Origin: Ilex aquifolium
Lineage: Eukaryota > Streptophyta > Magnoliopsida > Aquifoliales > Aquifoliaceae
Length of the DNA: 64,000 nt
Assembly: GCA_951799425.1 (NCBI GenBank)
Contig: OX637393.1
Span: 4,821,001 to 4,885,000, forward strand
Direction of reading: 5' to 3'
The notes beneath the pieces were generated by a model. That model made no database searches and was not told the DNA's origin. It saw nothing but the letters and a program-made list of their open reading frames with translations. Both the position numbers and the translations under genes were made by a program. This document shows positions 46,654 through 59,300 of this stretch, piece by piece; positions within the stretch are counted from its first letter, which is position 1; every line of letters starts with the position of its first letter.

Positions 46654-47756
46654 AAAAAGAATAATTTGTATATTAATTGGTGAGGATGATACCTAATCTT
46701 CTCTATATTATTTGGAACAAAGAACAAAGCACAACAATGGCTATATCAATTTTCTTTCTCTTCTTGGTACATTTCTTTTTATAGAAGAAGAGTTTTTTGA
46801 ATATTGGAGACCTTGCAACTATAATAATTGATGGCGTCTTCTGCTCAATCGTTACCAGGTAATTTAAATTTTTGATATGGAAAAGATTTACGATAAGATC
46901 ATTTATTGCTTGTTTGAGTTGTTTTTGATTATGGTTATCTTTCTTTTTATATCAAGGTGAAATTGAAATATAGCCAAAAAAAAAAATATTTTGAGAATTG
47001 TGTGATTTTGTTTGTCACTTGGTTTATCTTGTAATATTTGGGAAATAGACATGAAAATATTAATTTCATTGTTTTTGGAAATTTAATTTTTTAAAATTCC
47101 CATGAAAATTTTGAAAATATTTTTGTGAATTTAAACTACCTTCACAAAAAATAAGAAATAAAATTTTCCCTTTTAGAAGAAATTTACAAGGCCATGTTTG
47201 TCAAAATTCCCTTCAAATTCAATTTCTATGATTACCACAAAGAAGATTAAAAACAAATAGATCGAATACGATTTAAATTGCTAATTTTTATGCAAATGGT
47301 TTTTTCTCCTTTGTAAATCTAGATTTGTGATAAAGAAATTGCATTTTGTCGTCATTTCATTTTCTCCAAATTATTTTCCCCCTTTTATCGATGGAAATTA
47401 TATAGTCCGATTAGCCAATATTTTTATAATTAGAGGATATAATTGTCTCTAGAAACATAAGAGCTTACAATAATATCTTGGAAGACCAATGATTACTCGT
47501 ATCATGTTAGATGTGTAAATCATCGTATAAGTTACTCTGACTCTTAATGTTGACTTAACTCATACACGACTCAATTAATTTAATTATTGTCCAAATCCAT
47601 TAAAACAAAACTCATTCGTAATTTCATCTTTCATTGACTTTCTCGATAGAAATGGACCTAATATGGGGGTCTAGTCATATTAACATAATCTTTAGGGAAG
47701 TAAAAAAAAAAAAAGATTATAAACTTTTACATTTTTTTCCCACACTTTTGCACCTC
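46654..47756. other. Intergenic with two isolated ATG starts
   Basis: ATG at 46737 opens a 15-codon frame (MAISIFFLFLVHFFL) and ATG at 46831 opens MASSAQSLP followed by a GGTAAT donor-like site. Neither is followed by a recognisable exon. Confidence 0.25.
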
Positions 47757-47957
47757 TTTTTTTTTTCCAATGCTCTTAGGTGGTCGGAGTAGCTTACACA
47801 CACTTCTACTAATTCTTTCTCTGATCTGATAAAAAATAGACAATTCACATCAAAATTAGAGTGATAAATTCCTCGTGATTTCATCTCATGAAATCATCCC
47901 GGTTTGAATTTAACACGTTTAAATTTACACTTCTTTCATGTTATTATCAATTGGGTT
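47757..47957 (-). mobile_element. SINE family 1 copy, near full length
   Basis: About 201 bp; T run 47757-47766, then 'cacttctactaattctttct' and 'aaaaatagacaattcaca' as in the other copies. Flanks ACACTTTTGCACCTC (47742-47756) and ACACTTTTGCATCTT (47958-47972) match at 13 of 15. Confidence 0.7.
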
Positions 47958-47972
47958 ACACTTTTGCATCTT

Positions 47973-49378
47973 TGAACCATCAATGTCAAGATCTCCTGGG
48001 CAATATGTCCAAAGGTGCAGGTGAGTGACAACTTCACTCTCTGTCCAACCCAGTATGACTGTACATACAACGGTATATTTTCAAACAGAACGGAACTTTT
48101 CGGTCCTTTTGGTCCCCCACACCCTGCCCAAATCGTCAAACAATTATAAAAAAATAAAAATTAAAGTTAGATATTATATTTAGTTTTTAATTTTAAAAAT
48201 ACGAATATAAAAAATTAATTTTATTTTTGATGTGAAAACTAAAAAAATAGCAACCGTTTGGTTTATGTTTTCGCGCTAATTATACTTTTACCCCCTCAAA
48301 AGTAAGAGATTTATAATGGACAATGTGATTTTCATTCATTTTGCCTAACATATTGGCATGTTTGGAGCTAAATTTTTTAGGTGAAAAATTACAATTTAAA
48401 AAACGTCGTAAAAAAGTAAGAGTTCAAAAGTCCCTAAAAATCGTTAGTGTTCTTTAAAAAGTTGAAAAAATAAAAAAAAATTCGTTTGGAGTGATTTTTT
48501 TAATTTTTTTGTATCAAATTGAAAAATAATTACATGCATGTATAGATTATGCAAAAGTTTTCAAAATACAAATTCTTTTTTGTCACTAATAAAAATTTAT
48601 GAATATAATAAACTAAAAAATTATGTGACACTTGCGATAAAACTCAAAAAAAAAAAAAAAGTTTCTTGAATCAGCCTAAATAAGTCTTTTTAGGTCTAAA
48701 AATTGTTGCATAAACTGATAAATAAGCCTAAGTTCAAATAAACTTGACTTATTTTACTCCAGAACTCTTAAAAATTACCTATTTAAACTAGCTCCAAAGA
48801 AACTCATTTGACATTTTTTATTAAAAAAAGTTAAAGAACGTTTGCGTTTTGCGCAATGAAAAACTAATTCATTTAATTATCATAATATTTAATAAACGAT
48901 TTCAATATATAACTCAATTAAGGGTTTCCATATATACCTCAATGATCTAACCTATGTGACTTTTCACGGACTTACCCCCAAATAAGTTTTCTTTCACGAC
49001 TCAACTTAAAATTTTAATTATGGACTAGACTTACTTTGGTAAAAATCAGGTAAGATTGTACTCGGGTTGAAAGTTTCATATCTTGTGTTAAACTTTAGGT
49101 TGATTGCTCAACTCGCCCGAATTACACCCCCTCCTCGTTACAAGAAGTGCGTTCGCATTTCTAATGATATTTTGACAATTATTTTGTTTTGGTTTGAAAC
49201 ACATAATTAATTTTCAAAACAAGTTTCATAAAATAAAAAAAAACAATTATGAAACTGTGTTTTATGTTTTTTTTTATTTTTTTTTCTAATTTTATTTTGT
49301 ACTTTTCGAAAACATATAAAGCCATTTTTCAAGCTCAGACAACCGGACACATTGCAAAGGGGTTGCTGGATGCTGACA
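47973..49378. other. Intergenic, nothing recognised
   Basis: AT-rich; a poly-A tract near 48648-48660; no frame with protein-like content. Confidence 0.45.
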
Positions 49379-50344
49379 CTCTCTCCATTCCTCATCTCTC
49401 TCTCTCTCTTACAACACCCCACCCCCGAATCTCTGTGACAAATAACATACCACCAGCCCATAATCTCTCTCTACATGTATACATATAATATACATATACT
49501 TATATGTATGCCAGTGGCTTCTTTCATTGTTTTCTCGAAAGAAACCCTCGTGAAGTTCATGTGAAAGTTCACAGAGAAGGATAGAGAAAGATCTGAGACT
49601 TAATGATGTAAACGGGTCACTTGCCTAGTTGCCTCTTTGTCAGCTGAATGGAGAGTTCTTTTGAACTGTTTTCTTCTTGTCGGTAAGATTTCATGTTCTT
49701 TCGATCTCCACCTCTGTTTTCTCTGGATTTTTGTGAAAAATCAGTCTTTATAGGGCTCAAAGCGAAAGAACACTTTGATTGGCTAAGAGCTTCAGAGTGA
49801 TGTAAATTTCTTGGGTATTTTTGGTCTGTGTTTCGCAACTGTTAAGAGTTCAACTAGGTCGTTTCTTGTGGGAGTGGCATTTGAGTTTGAAGCTCTTAAA
49901 GATTGTACTTTTATGCCTAATTTGAATGGGTTTTGTATTTTCTTCTATATATTTTGTTTTGTTGGAAGATGGTCTATGCATATGAGTGGAGCATGATGTG
50001 GTCTATTCTCTGAGGGACAAATGATTTGTTTTGGAGGGTTTAATTTGGGGTGGTTTTGTGGGAGCCATCATTGGACTTGAAGTTGTTGATTTTGTATGTG
50101 AAAAATTGTATGCTTCGTAGATTGATTTGTAATGAGAGGATCTCTAGAATCCAGGCATTTATTTTGGCTCTGGATGCACCATTAGTGGGATTTGACTGTT
50201 GGTTTTGATGGATTTTATTGCTTTTGTGATGCTGTGATTGAGATGATTTGGGTCAGTAATAAATCAAGTGAGAATGCAGTATCTTATGATATTTTGGCTT
50301 AATTTACGAAAATTTCTGGTGTTGGACCTATTTATGTTCTGATC
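49379..50344 (+). promoter_or_regulatory. Upstream region and leader of the STICHEL-like gene
   Basis: CT-rich stretches at 49379-49413, then an AT-rich block with alternating TATA/ATATA (49478-49508), then about 830 bp without a convincing long frame before the ATG at 50345. CG-GTAAGA at 49681-49687 could be a leader-intron donor, but no clear acceptor sits close to the ATG. Confidence 0.3.
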
Positions 50345-53300
50345 ATGACCAGGGCTGTTCGTGACCGGATACTTAAGGATGTGAATGGTAATATTAGCGA
50401 CCATCTACGCAATCATATACATTTGACCAATTGTATTCATTTGAAGAACCATATGCATAAGCATAGCCCCATATTGGCCGATAGGGCCCTTATAAGGGAT
50501 CTTGTTGTCCTACAGAGGTCGCGATCTCTCAGAGATCCTTCTACGAGTCCGCCCTCATGGCTCTCCCCTTCGGTTATTGATTTGTTATCTAAAAGAGGTG
50601 AAAGGGATGGCATGGTGGGAGGAAGACGCTCTGTTGGCATTGAGCGCTCAAGGGATGGTAGAGGGTTGTTTGAAAGTTCACCGCCATTAGCTAGTGTACC
50701 AACATCAAAAGTGGCTCCTGGTGAGGTAAGCATGCGTAATGGTGGGGGAGCCACAGTGAGTGATCGCAGTAGTAAGAGTGGGGTTCGGGAAAAAAGAAGA
50801 GTTCACAGGGAAGAATCGAGTGGAAGAAATGTGGGAAATGACCTCATGGATGGCGGCAATGAGCTTCAACAAGATGTTAATGATTTGGTCCATGACAATG
50901 TTTTGGGACTCTCTGAATCATGGGATAAGAAAATCAGACAAAAGGGGAAGCATAGGAAAGATGAAAATCTTAAGACCCTTTCTGAGCAGTTGAATGAGGT
51001 CCCAGTGGATAGTGATGGTGTAGTATCATCTAACATACATCATCGTGGAAGACATACCCAGTTTGGGAACAGTTTTGATGAAGCAGAAGCAAGCATTCGA
51101 GGATACTCCAGGGGTCTGAATAGGGTAAGAAGGAATAAGTTTCGAGGTACAAGAAATACTCGGGCTGCCATACCTTCACGAGATGCTGGGCCTGAAAATG
51201 AAATGTCTGTGGCCTCTAATTCATTAGCTCAAGGTGCACCATGCCCAAAGCATAACATAGAGGAGGGTGAAGAAGAGTTTGCCGAGCAGAATGTCACAAG
51301 GGCTCCCAAAAATGGGTGTGGTATTCCTTGGAATTGGTCGAGAATTCATCATAGAGGAAAATCATTTCTTGACATTGCTGGAAAGAGCTTGTCTTGTGGA
51401 TTGTCTGATCCAAAGTTAAAGCGAGGTAGCAGTAGTACAGTCCCTCGAGAGAGGGATGTTTCTGATATGCCTGACCACTCAAGTTCATCCACTGATGCAG
51501 AGGCGTTGCCTCTACTTGTTGATGCATCTGGATCTCTGGAAAGTACAGATAATGCTGCTTGGGTGCATGACTATTCCGGGGAGTTAGGAATTTATGCTGA
51601 TAATCTATTAAAACATGAAATCGACTCTGACCTAGCTTCGGAAGCTAGATCTGGTGATCAACATAAGTACCGAGGGCATCACAATAATAGGCACCAAAAT
51701 CTCACTCAGAAGTACGTGCCAAGGACCTTCAGAGATCTGATGGGGCAGAATTTGGTAGCACAAGCTCTTTCAAATGCTGTGGTAAAAAAGAAAGTTGGAT
51801 TGCTCTACGTGTTTTATGGGCCTCATGGCACAGGTAAAACCTCTTGTGCACGCATTTTTGCCAGATCTCTTAATTGTCAGTCTCTGGAGCATCCCAAACC
51901 TTGTGGGTTCTGCAAATCTTGCATTGCGCATGACATGGGTAAGAGTCAAAACACAAGGGAAGTAGGCCCGGTCAGTAATTTGGACTTTGGAAGCATTATG
52001 GATCTACTTGACCATATGATTGTTTCACAGCTGTCATCACAGTACAGGGTCTTTATCTTTGATGATTGTGATACTTTGTCTCCTGACTGTTGGAGTGCTA
52101 TATCTAAGGTCATTGATCGAGCACCCAGGCGTGTGGTTTTTGTCCTTATCTGTTCAAGTCTTGATGTCCTACCTCATATAATCATATCCAGGTGCCAGAA
52201 ATTCTTTTTTCCGAAGTTGAAAGATGCAGATATTATCTATACTTTGCAGTGGATCGCGGCCAAGGAAGATCTAGAAATTGACAAGGATGCACTAAAGCTT
52301 ATTGCATCAAGATCAGATGGATCTTTGAGGGATGCTGAGATGACCCTTGAACAACTGAGTTTGCTTGGGCAGAGAATCTCTGTTCCTCTTGTTCAGGAAC
52401 TGGTAAGTTCTATGGTTGTTTGGCTTAAGTAAAAAAGATTTTTGGAATTGTTTTTCCTACCCTGCATCATTTTATTGTTTAATTACCCGCAACCAATGTT
52501 GTTATGCACCAGCAACCTCTGTTGGATTTCATGTGCTTGCATTCATCAATTCAGCAACTACATATGTTTCGGGGAATAGACATTGCCCTGTATTTAGAGC
52601 TGGAACTCACATATCTCGAACATCGCTTATACTGTTAACATTAATGTCCTGAAAAATTGTTTTTTTCCCTGGCTTAGGTAGATGCTGCCAACACTGCCTG
52701 TTTTTTTGTGCGACTCGGTTAATTTGTTGAGTTTTTATTGCTAAACACTTTACCATCCTACGGCAGTTTTTGCTTGACACTTGCAATTGGTTAAACACTT
52801 TACCAGAGGGGGTTGATAAGGTTCCACAATTCATTCAGGTTAATTCACATGTCTGGTTACAGTACTTTCCTTTATTTCTTAGTTGTCAACATAGCCAAGG
52901 TGCCTTTCTGGCCTACAACTTTGTGTAAATTGTTTTTTCTTCTGTTAATTTCCCTGGTTTGTCAGACTACGTTGATGACCAGGGATACTGCTGTAATAAT
53001 ATCTGTTTCTTTTGATAAGGAACCTTTATGATGGTCCATTGAAGCCAGGCCCTTTTGATGCTTGTGCAATGCCATCCTTCACAGCCTCTTCAAGGCTTCC
53101 TTTCAGCCAATGGCTCACTTTATTGCTCATCCAAAATTATGATCCAGTCCTCATATTTATTACTTCCACATGATGGGTGATAGATAGTCTGCACTGGGTG
53201 CCCGCCTAAGGTCTACCCAAGTGGTGGAGCCTACGTCATAATTTGTGGCAGTGGGGGCCTGCGTTCGCGCGGCCCCTTATGTTAAAAAAAAAAAAAAAAA

Positions 53301-56300
53301 AAAAATAGTCTGCACTTGGTCAACTGAAGTCCTTGTCTTAGGCCTAGGGCTTCTTGGCCTATGGAGAACGATAATTTTGATTCACAAAGATCTATATCTT
53401 TCGTCTGCAGGGATCAGGGCCTCTTATCAAAGAAATAGATAAAATCTGTACTGAAAATAGGAGTATCTGTAAAAGGCTATTAGTGGGCTCATCCTTTGTC
53501 TTGGCTGGCCAATGGCAATTTAGAGTTTGGAGGCAATCCAGTTTATCATATTAAAAACATGGCTGATATGCCATATTCTTAATACTGATTCTTTTTATAG
53601 AATTTCGATGAACTGCATATAATTGAAAATGCCAAAAAGGGAGGTACTTGTCCCTTGTATGTGTGAGGTTTTATTTTATGCTACTCTTTAATGTGCTTGG
53701 ATTTAGTGCTCAACATGCCTTGAATTATGTATTATCTGCAGAACATCTCAAAGCCTCTGATTGCAGTTTATTTGTGGGGTTGCTATGTATGAATTGCTGA
53801 GATGATTATTAATTGCAGGTTGGGCTCATTTCTGATGAGAAGTTAATAGATCTACTCGATTTAGCATTATCTGCAAACACAGTTAAAACTGTGAAGAATC
53901 TGAGAGAGATCATGGAGTCTGGCGTTGAGCCATTAGCTTTGATGTCACAGCTTGCCACTGTAATAACCGATATTCTTGCAGGTAGCTATGATTTCACGAA
54001 AAAAAGGCCCAGAAGGAAGTTCTTTCGACAACAAGCATGTAAGTCAAATATCATTTGGTCCCTCACGTAGTCTCATCTTAAGAGTAAACAATTGACTAAC
54101 TAACTAACTAGTTTGATTTGAAAACTTCCAGTGATGAGTTGCACCTCATGTGATGATGCATTTTAGCTTCAGTCATACATTCGAATCTGGATGGAAAAAA
54201 TGATATTTAGATCTGAAACATTGAAATAATGCTACTTTTTGGTAATCACATCCCATTTTTGCTACATATTCTCAAGAAGTTATTCTTTCTGACTGACAGA
54301 AAAACTTGTTGCTTTCAGTGTCAAAGGAAGATATGGAAAAACTGCGTCAGGCTCTAAAAATATTATCTGAAGCTGAAAAGCAGCTGAGAATGTCAAATGA
54401 TAGATTAACATGGCTTACAGCTGCATTGCTGCAACTTGCTCCTGATCAGCAGTATATGTTGCCAAGTTCCTCTGCAGACACTAGTTTTAACCATAGTCCC
54501 TTGGGCTTAACTGGTGGAAGAGAGAGACCCAGGAGAAGTAATGTTGATCACGCTGAGATGCCTAACACTCACAGAAGGATTGAAAATCTTCAAGCTGGAA
54601 GTTCAAGTGATGTTTATTATAATGATAGAACAAGAGGTACTAGTGTAGATAGAACAAGAGGTACTAGTGTAGATAGAAAAGGACATACTGTGGGTGAGGT
54701 GGCTCCTCAACAGGCATTCAATGTTTCTGGTGAAAGAAATAGAGCAAATAACAGGCAGTTACCAGTTAAATTCCGGAAGACAATTGAAGAAATTTGGTTG
54801 GAGGTGCTTGAAAATATTCAAATAAATAGCATAAGAGACTTCCTGTATCAAGAAGGAAAGCTGATCTCAGTCAGTTTTGGCACAGGTACTTCTAATGTGC
54901 ATTAATCCATTAACTGATGCCCTTGATTTATGTTGTGCTGTCAGACTCTTTGGATGGTTTTTCATTACTGTTTAAGTATTTATTTCAATTTTCTATGTGA
55001 ATTTTTTTGGTAAGTGTAAGCCTGAAAGAAACTTGGCCACCAGAACTTATTTATTTATGACAAGAAACAACATTTTCTTAATAATCATAACGAAGTATTA
55101 CAATCGTGAAGTTGGACAAGAAGTCCAACCCAAAACTGACAAACAAGCTTGTGGCCATAAATAAAACAAAAAAATACACCACAACACTTGGACACCAGAA
55201 TTGTATGCGGGCTTGGACACAAATTGGGAAAAAATAGACATCTATTTTCTGTTTCTTTCGGCTCAGGCCCTGAAATATGGTGTTTATTCCCTATTTCCAT
55301 GATTTTACTTTTGGTATGAAGCTGGCGTTGCTTGGTCGGATGGGCATTGAAACAGATCTCTTGCCGTTTTCTTCAAGTTGTTGTTCCTTTCCTTCTTTCA
55401 TCACTTTGCCCTTTCAAAAGCATATTCATTGTTCTAAAGCATGAAATATAAGGCTACTATATTATCCATGGACAAGATAATGTAATTCTTGAATCTTGGT
55501 TTCCAGAAAAAGGATGGAAAGTCTACAGTGTTGCAATTCAAGAGAATAAAGTGATATTTACATAAGAGCTATTTTGTTGATTTAATAACAAGGAGGCTTG
55601 AAATTGTCCATGTTAGCCATGTTTGTTTTCTTGGGGAAAATTTTAGTAATACACACAATGGTGAGCTTTGATGAACTATTTCAACAGATTGGTGACATTT
55701 ACTTCTGTGATCACCTTGATGGGGGTCAGTCTATCCCTTTAATTTCATCTTGTGCTTATAATGTTACTAATACTTTTTGAGAAAGCTTTGGTAGTTCTAA
55801 TGGTTCAAAAAGTTTATTATACAAATTTACAAAGGGTTTACTAGATCCTAATACGTGAAAAAGAATGCTTAATATTGTCATTTGAACCATTCGGATTAGC
55901 TCTTTTTTGTAAGAGGCAAGTCAGATGGACTGTTCTTTTTCCTTTTGTGGGGGGGGGGGGGGGGCATATCTCATGTCTTAAAAAGTCATGCATGGATGAA
56001 GAAATATTGTACTCACGTTAATAGTATGAGTTCATACGCATGGCCACTACTAATTTACTAAACACAAAAGTGGTTCCCTTTTAAAAGAACTAAAATGATT
56101 GTATGTGCAATTGGCTTTCCAAATAGTGCTTTGGAATGCGAGGGGATGAATTTTTTGTCCTCTACTATTTTGAAACTAATTACTTCCTTAATTGCCATTT
56201 CATGAATGTAATGAAAATGTGTATCCTACTCAAAGAGTAAATATGACAATGGGAAAGGTTGCTATTAGATAAGCAACAAATTTGGCTTAACCATCGGGGG

Positions 56301-59300
56301 TACTTGTATTTTATCCCTAATTTTTAATAAGGGTGAGATATACAAAGTATCTTTAATTTTATATGGTAAAAGTAAGGCTCAATTTATATTTCTCTTTGTA
56401 CGAAAATAATAGGATTGAGTGGAAGGTAGAATCTTTTCAAAATTCCTATCTTCACTTATTGGAAATGAAGATTAACAAATAACTATAATAATTTGAAGGA
56501 AAGTTAAGGTTCCAAATATGCTCTAAAGGCTAACATCCACTTATATAAGTAAGCGAAAGAATATAAGAAATCTATATAATTCTCTGAACTGAATATGCAT
56601 AGCCCTTAATTAGCATAACGTATAGTAGATATAGTTTACCATTACTGAGTTGTATTTCATGTTCTGTTCACCTTTTTTTTTCATTCATTGACTTTCTTGG
56701 TAAAGATATTTTTCTTGGTGATAAAAAGAAGTCGTGAATATTGAAAGATTAAGGCGTACCCAATGCACGAGACTCCCGCCATTGCGGGGTCTGGGGAGGG
56801 TTAGATGTACGCAGTCTTACCCCTGCAAGTAGAGAGACTGTTTCCAAGATTAAATATTGAAAGATTAAATACCTCAATATGTTAAGAGAATATATCACGC
56901 AAAACGGTGACTTTCTGATTCTGTAATTTGGGCTAAACTACCATATGTCTTATCCATCCCAAAAGGTGAAAAATTGGAAAAACTACCTTCAAGACACATG
57001 TGGGTGTGCCTGTCATAAGATAGTGTAAATGTTTAACAAAATAGAGAACTGGAGCTGTAATATCTATAGCACTTATGGAGCAGGATTTGGTCTAATCTTC
57101 TATTTAAGAAATTGTTAGTAAAAGAGAGTTTGTATCCCACCTTGAATAATTTGGACCTCCCAAGGTCAGTTTATATACTTGAGGGGATATTCCACTCATT
57201 GCCAATTATTTTTGGGTTGGATGCTCTAATAGACTAACATGGTACCAGTTTGAATTTCCCAGAATGCATAGTTGTTTGTTTATTTGTTAGCCCCACATGA
57301 GAGCCGGGGTTCCACGTGAGGGAGAGTATAAAAGAGAGTTTGGATTGAAGTATTAGTTTTCAATCTAATACCTTGTATCCTGTATTAGTGTCTTATCCAT
57401 TTAGAAACTAAGCATTATTCTTATTATTTTGATTTCCTTATTTGGACCTTTGGTGAGAAGTGTATAAATAGCTTATTTGATTGTGATTACCTTTTGTCAT
57501 TGAATGTTTATTAATTGAACTTGAAGTTCTCTCTCTCCCATCTTCTTTTTCTTCTCTCTATTTTGTCTTCATATTCTCAATTCCGGATATGGTCCAACAC
57601 CCTCCTCACATGCAACCCCCCTACTTGCACATAGAACAACCAACAACCCTGGCAATATGAACAAAGTAAATTAAGTGTAGAGCATGCAGATGCAGCAGTC
57701 CAAATCCAAACCAATTGATTCACACCTTCGCAAAGCTCAGCTCTGCTTCTGTGTTGAAGTATCCAAGTTAATTGACTGGCATTGTGTGGAAAGACCTGTT
57801 GGGTTCATATCACTAGTTTGAGGTGTTTCATATCTTTGAACAGGTCTAACATCCACCGTCTCAACAATCGTTCTGGGCATCACCAATATCATCCTTGTGT
57901 CTTATAACTAGACTACAAGTGGTATATTTTTCTTGGTAATGATCCTAATTGTCAAAGTATTTATGCTTGAATGGTAAAAAAAACATATCCATCTTGTCAA
58001 AAAAAGTTTTGAAGGGATAGTATTTCGCCTAGAGTAAAGGATAGAAATTTAAAAAGGTGACTAAACAAATGGTAAGTTTCCACAAACATCTTATTATTAC
58101 TATTGTACAGAATAGTTATTGAAAAGATTTGATATTAAAGCGAGATGGAGAATTTTAGTATATATAGAAGCGAGTAACGTGCTATGTGTTTGTTCCGCAC
58201 CTCATTGTAATTTTCCTTCTGTGTAGGTGTTTACATTCTACTAACTTATTGCAGTCCAAATAGTGTGCCAAGTGGCATTATGATGGACAATAGTGATTCA
58301 TCATGATGCTCTCTTATCATGCTGAGTGGCATCATCTTAGCTAAAGAACCAAGATCAGTCAACCCATCTGCTTCGTCTATATATTGACAGAAAATAGGTT
58401 TATTGCAAAATAATTAGTAAAAAAATGGGGGAGGGAAGCCTACCAACCACAAAAGAAGAAAGACAAGGATGCAGATGCATTTGAGGGGAGATATGTCAAA
58501 ATAGTTTTTTTTTTCTTTTCCAGATTGCTCTGAAGTCGGTAAAAAGTTTATAAATATTAGGAATGAAAATTAAAACAAAAATGAAGAGTTTTTTTTCTTT
58601 CTAATCGATGGCTTAAATCATCTATTCTGGAGAGTGACTAGATTAGGATAGCTTTGGGAGCCAAGACCAGTCCTCATGAAAATCACTTGTGGTAGTCAGT
58701 ATGATGCACCATGAGAGGGGAATGGGTATAGCTTATAGACGTGGAGCAGGGTGGACACTTGATTCAGTTCATCTTCTATTTTCTTGTCTCCTTATTGCTT
58801 TTCAGATACAAGAGAGAGAGAGACCATGCCTGCCGCGGGGGGGGGGGGGGGTTCAACACCTGTACCCTGAAGTTTGAAAAGGAGCTTAAGCTGCTTGAAA
58901 ACCTGTCTGATGCTAATCTTTTATTTACTTTCCTTGAATTTCACAAATAATTCTTTCGTTAAAAACTTAAAAGATAAAGGCCCTTCCTATTTTTTGCATT
59001 ACTTAGTCTTCCGCTGGTTCCTTTTTATGTTTCCCCCCAAATTATATACATGAATTCCATGAAGTCAGAAGAGCAAAAAGGTCTCATACTGAACAGCCGA
59101 TTTATACCCATATCGATCAGTTATTACGTGCATATTTCTTTTCCTTATTTTCTTTAAGTTTAACAACTATATTACCTGTGCACTCCCACTACTCTAATCT
59201 GCATTCATGTTAAGAGAAGTACCAAATTTGCTTGCCTCTCTTAAAATTCTTCTTTTCATTTTTCATTCTAGTATTCCATCTGCAATGTTCATTAGAACTT

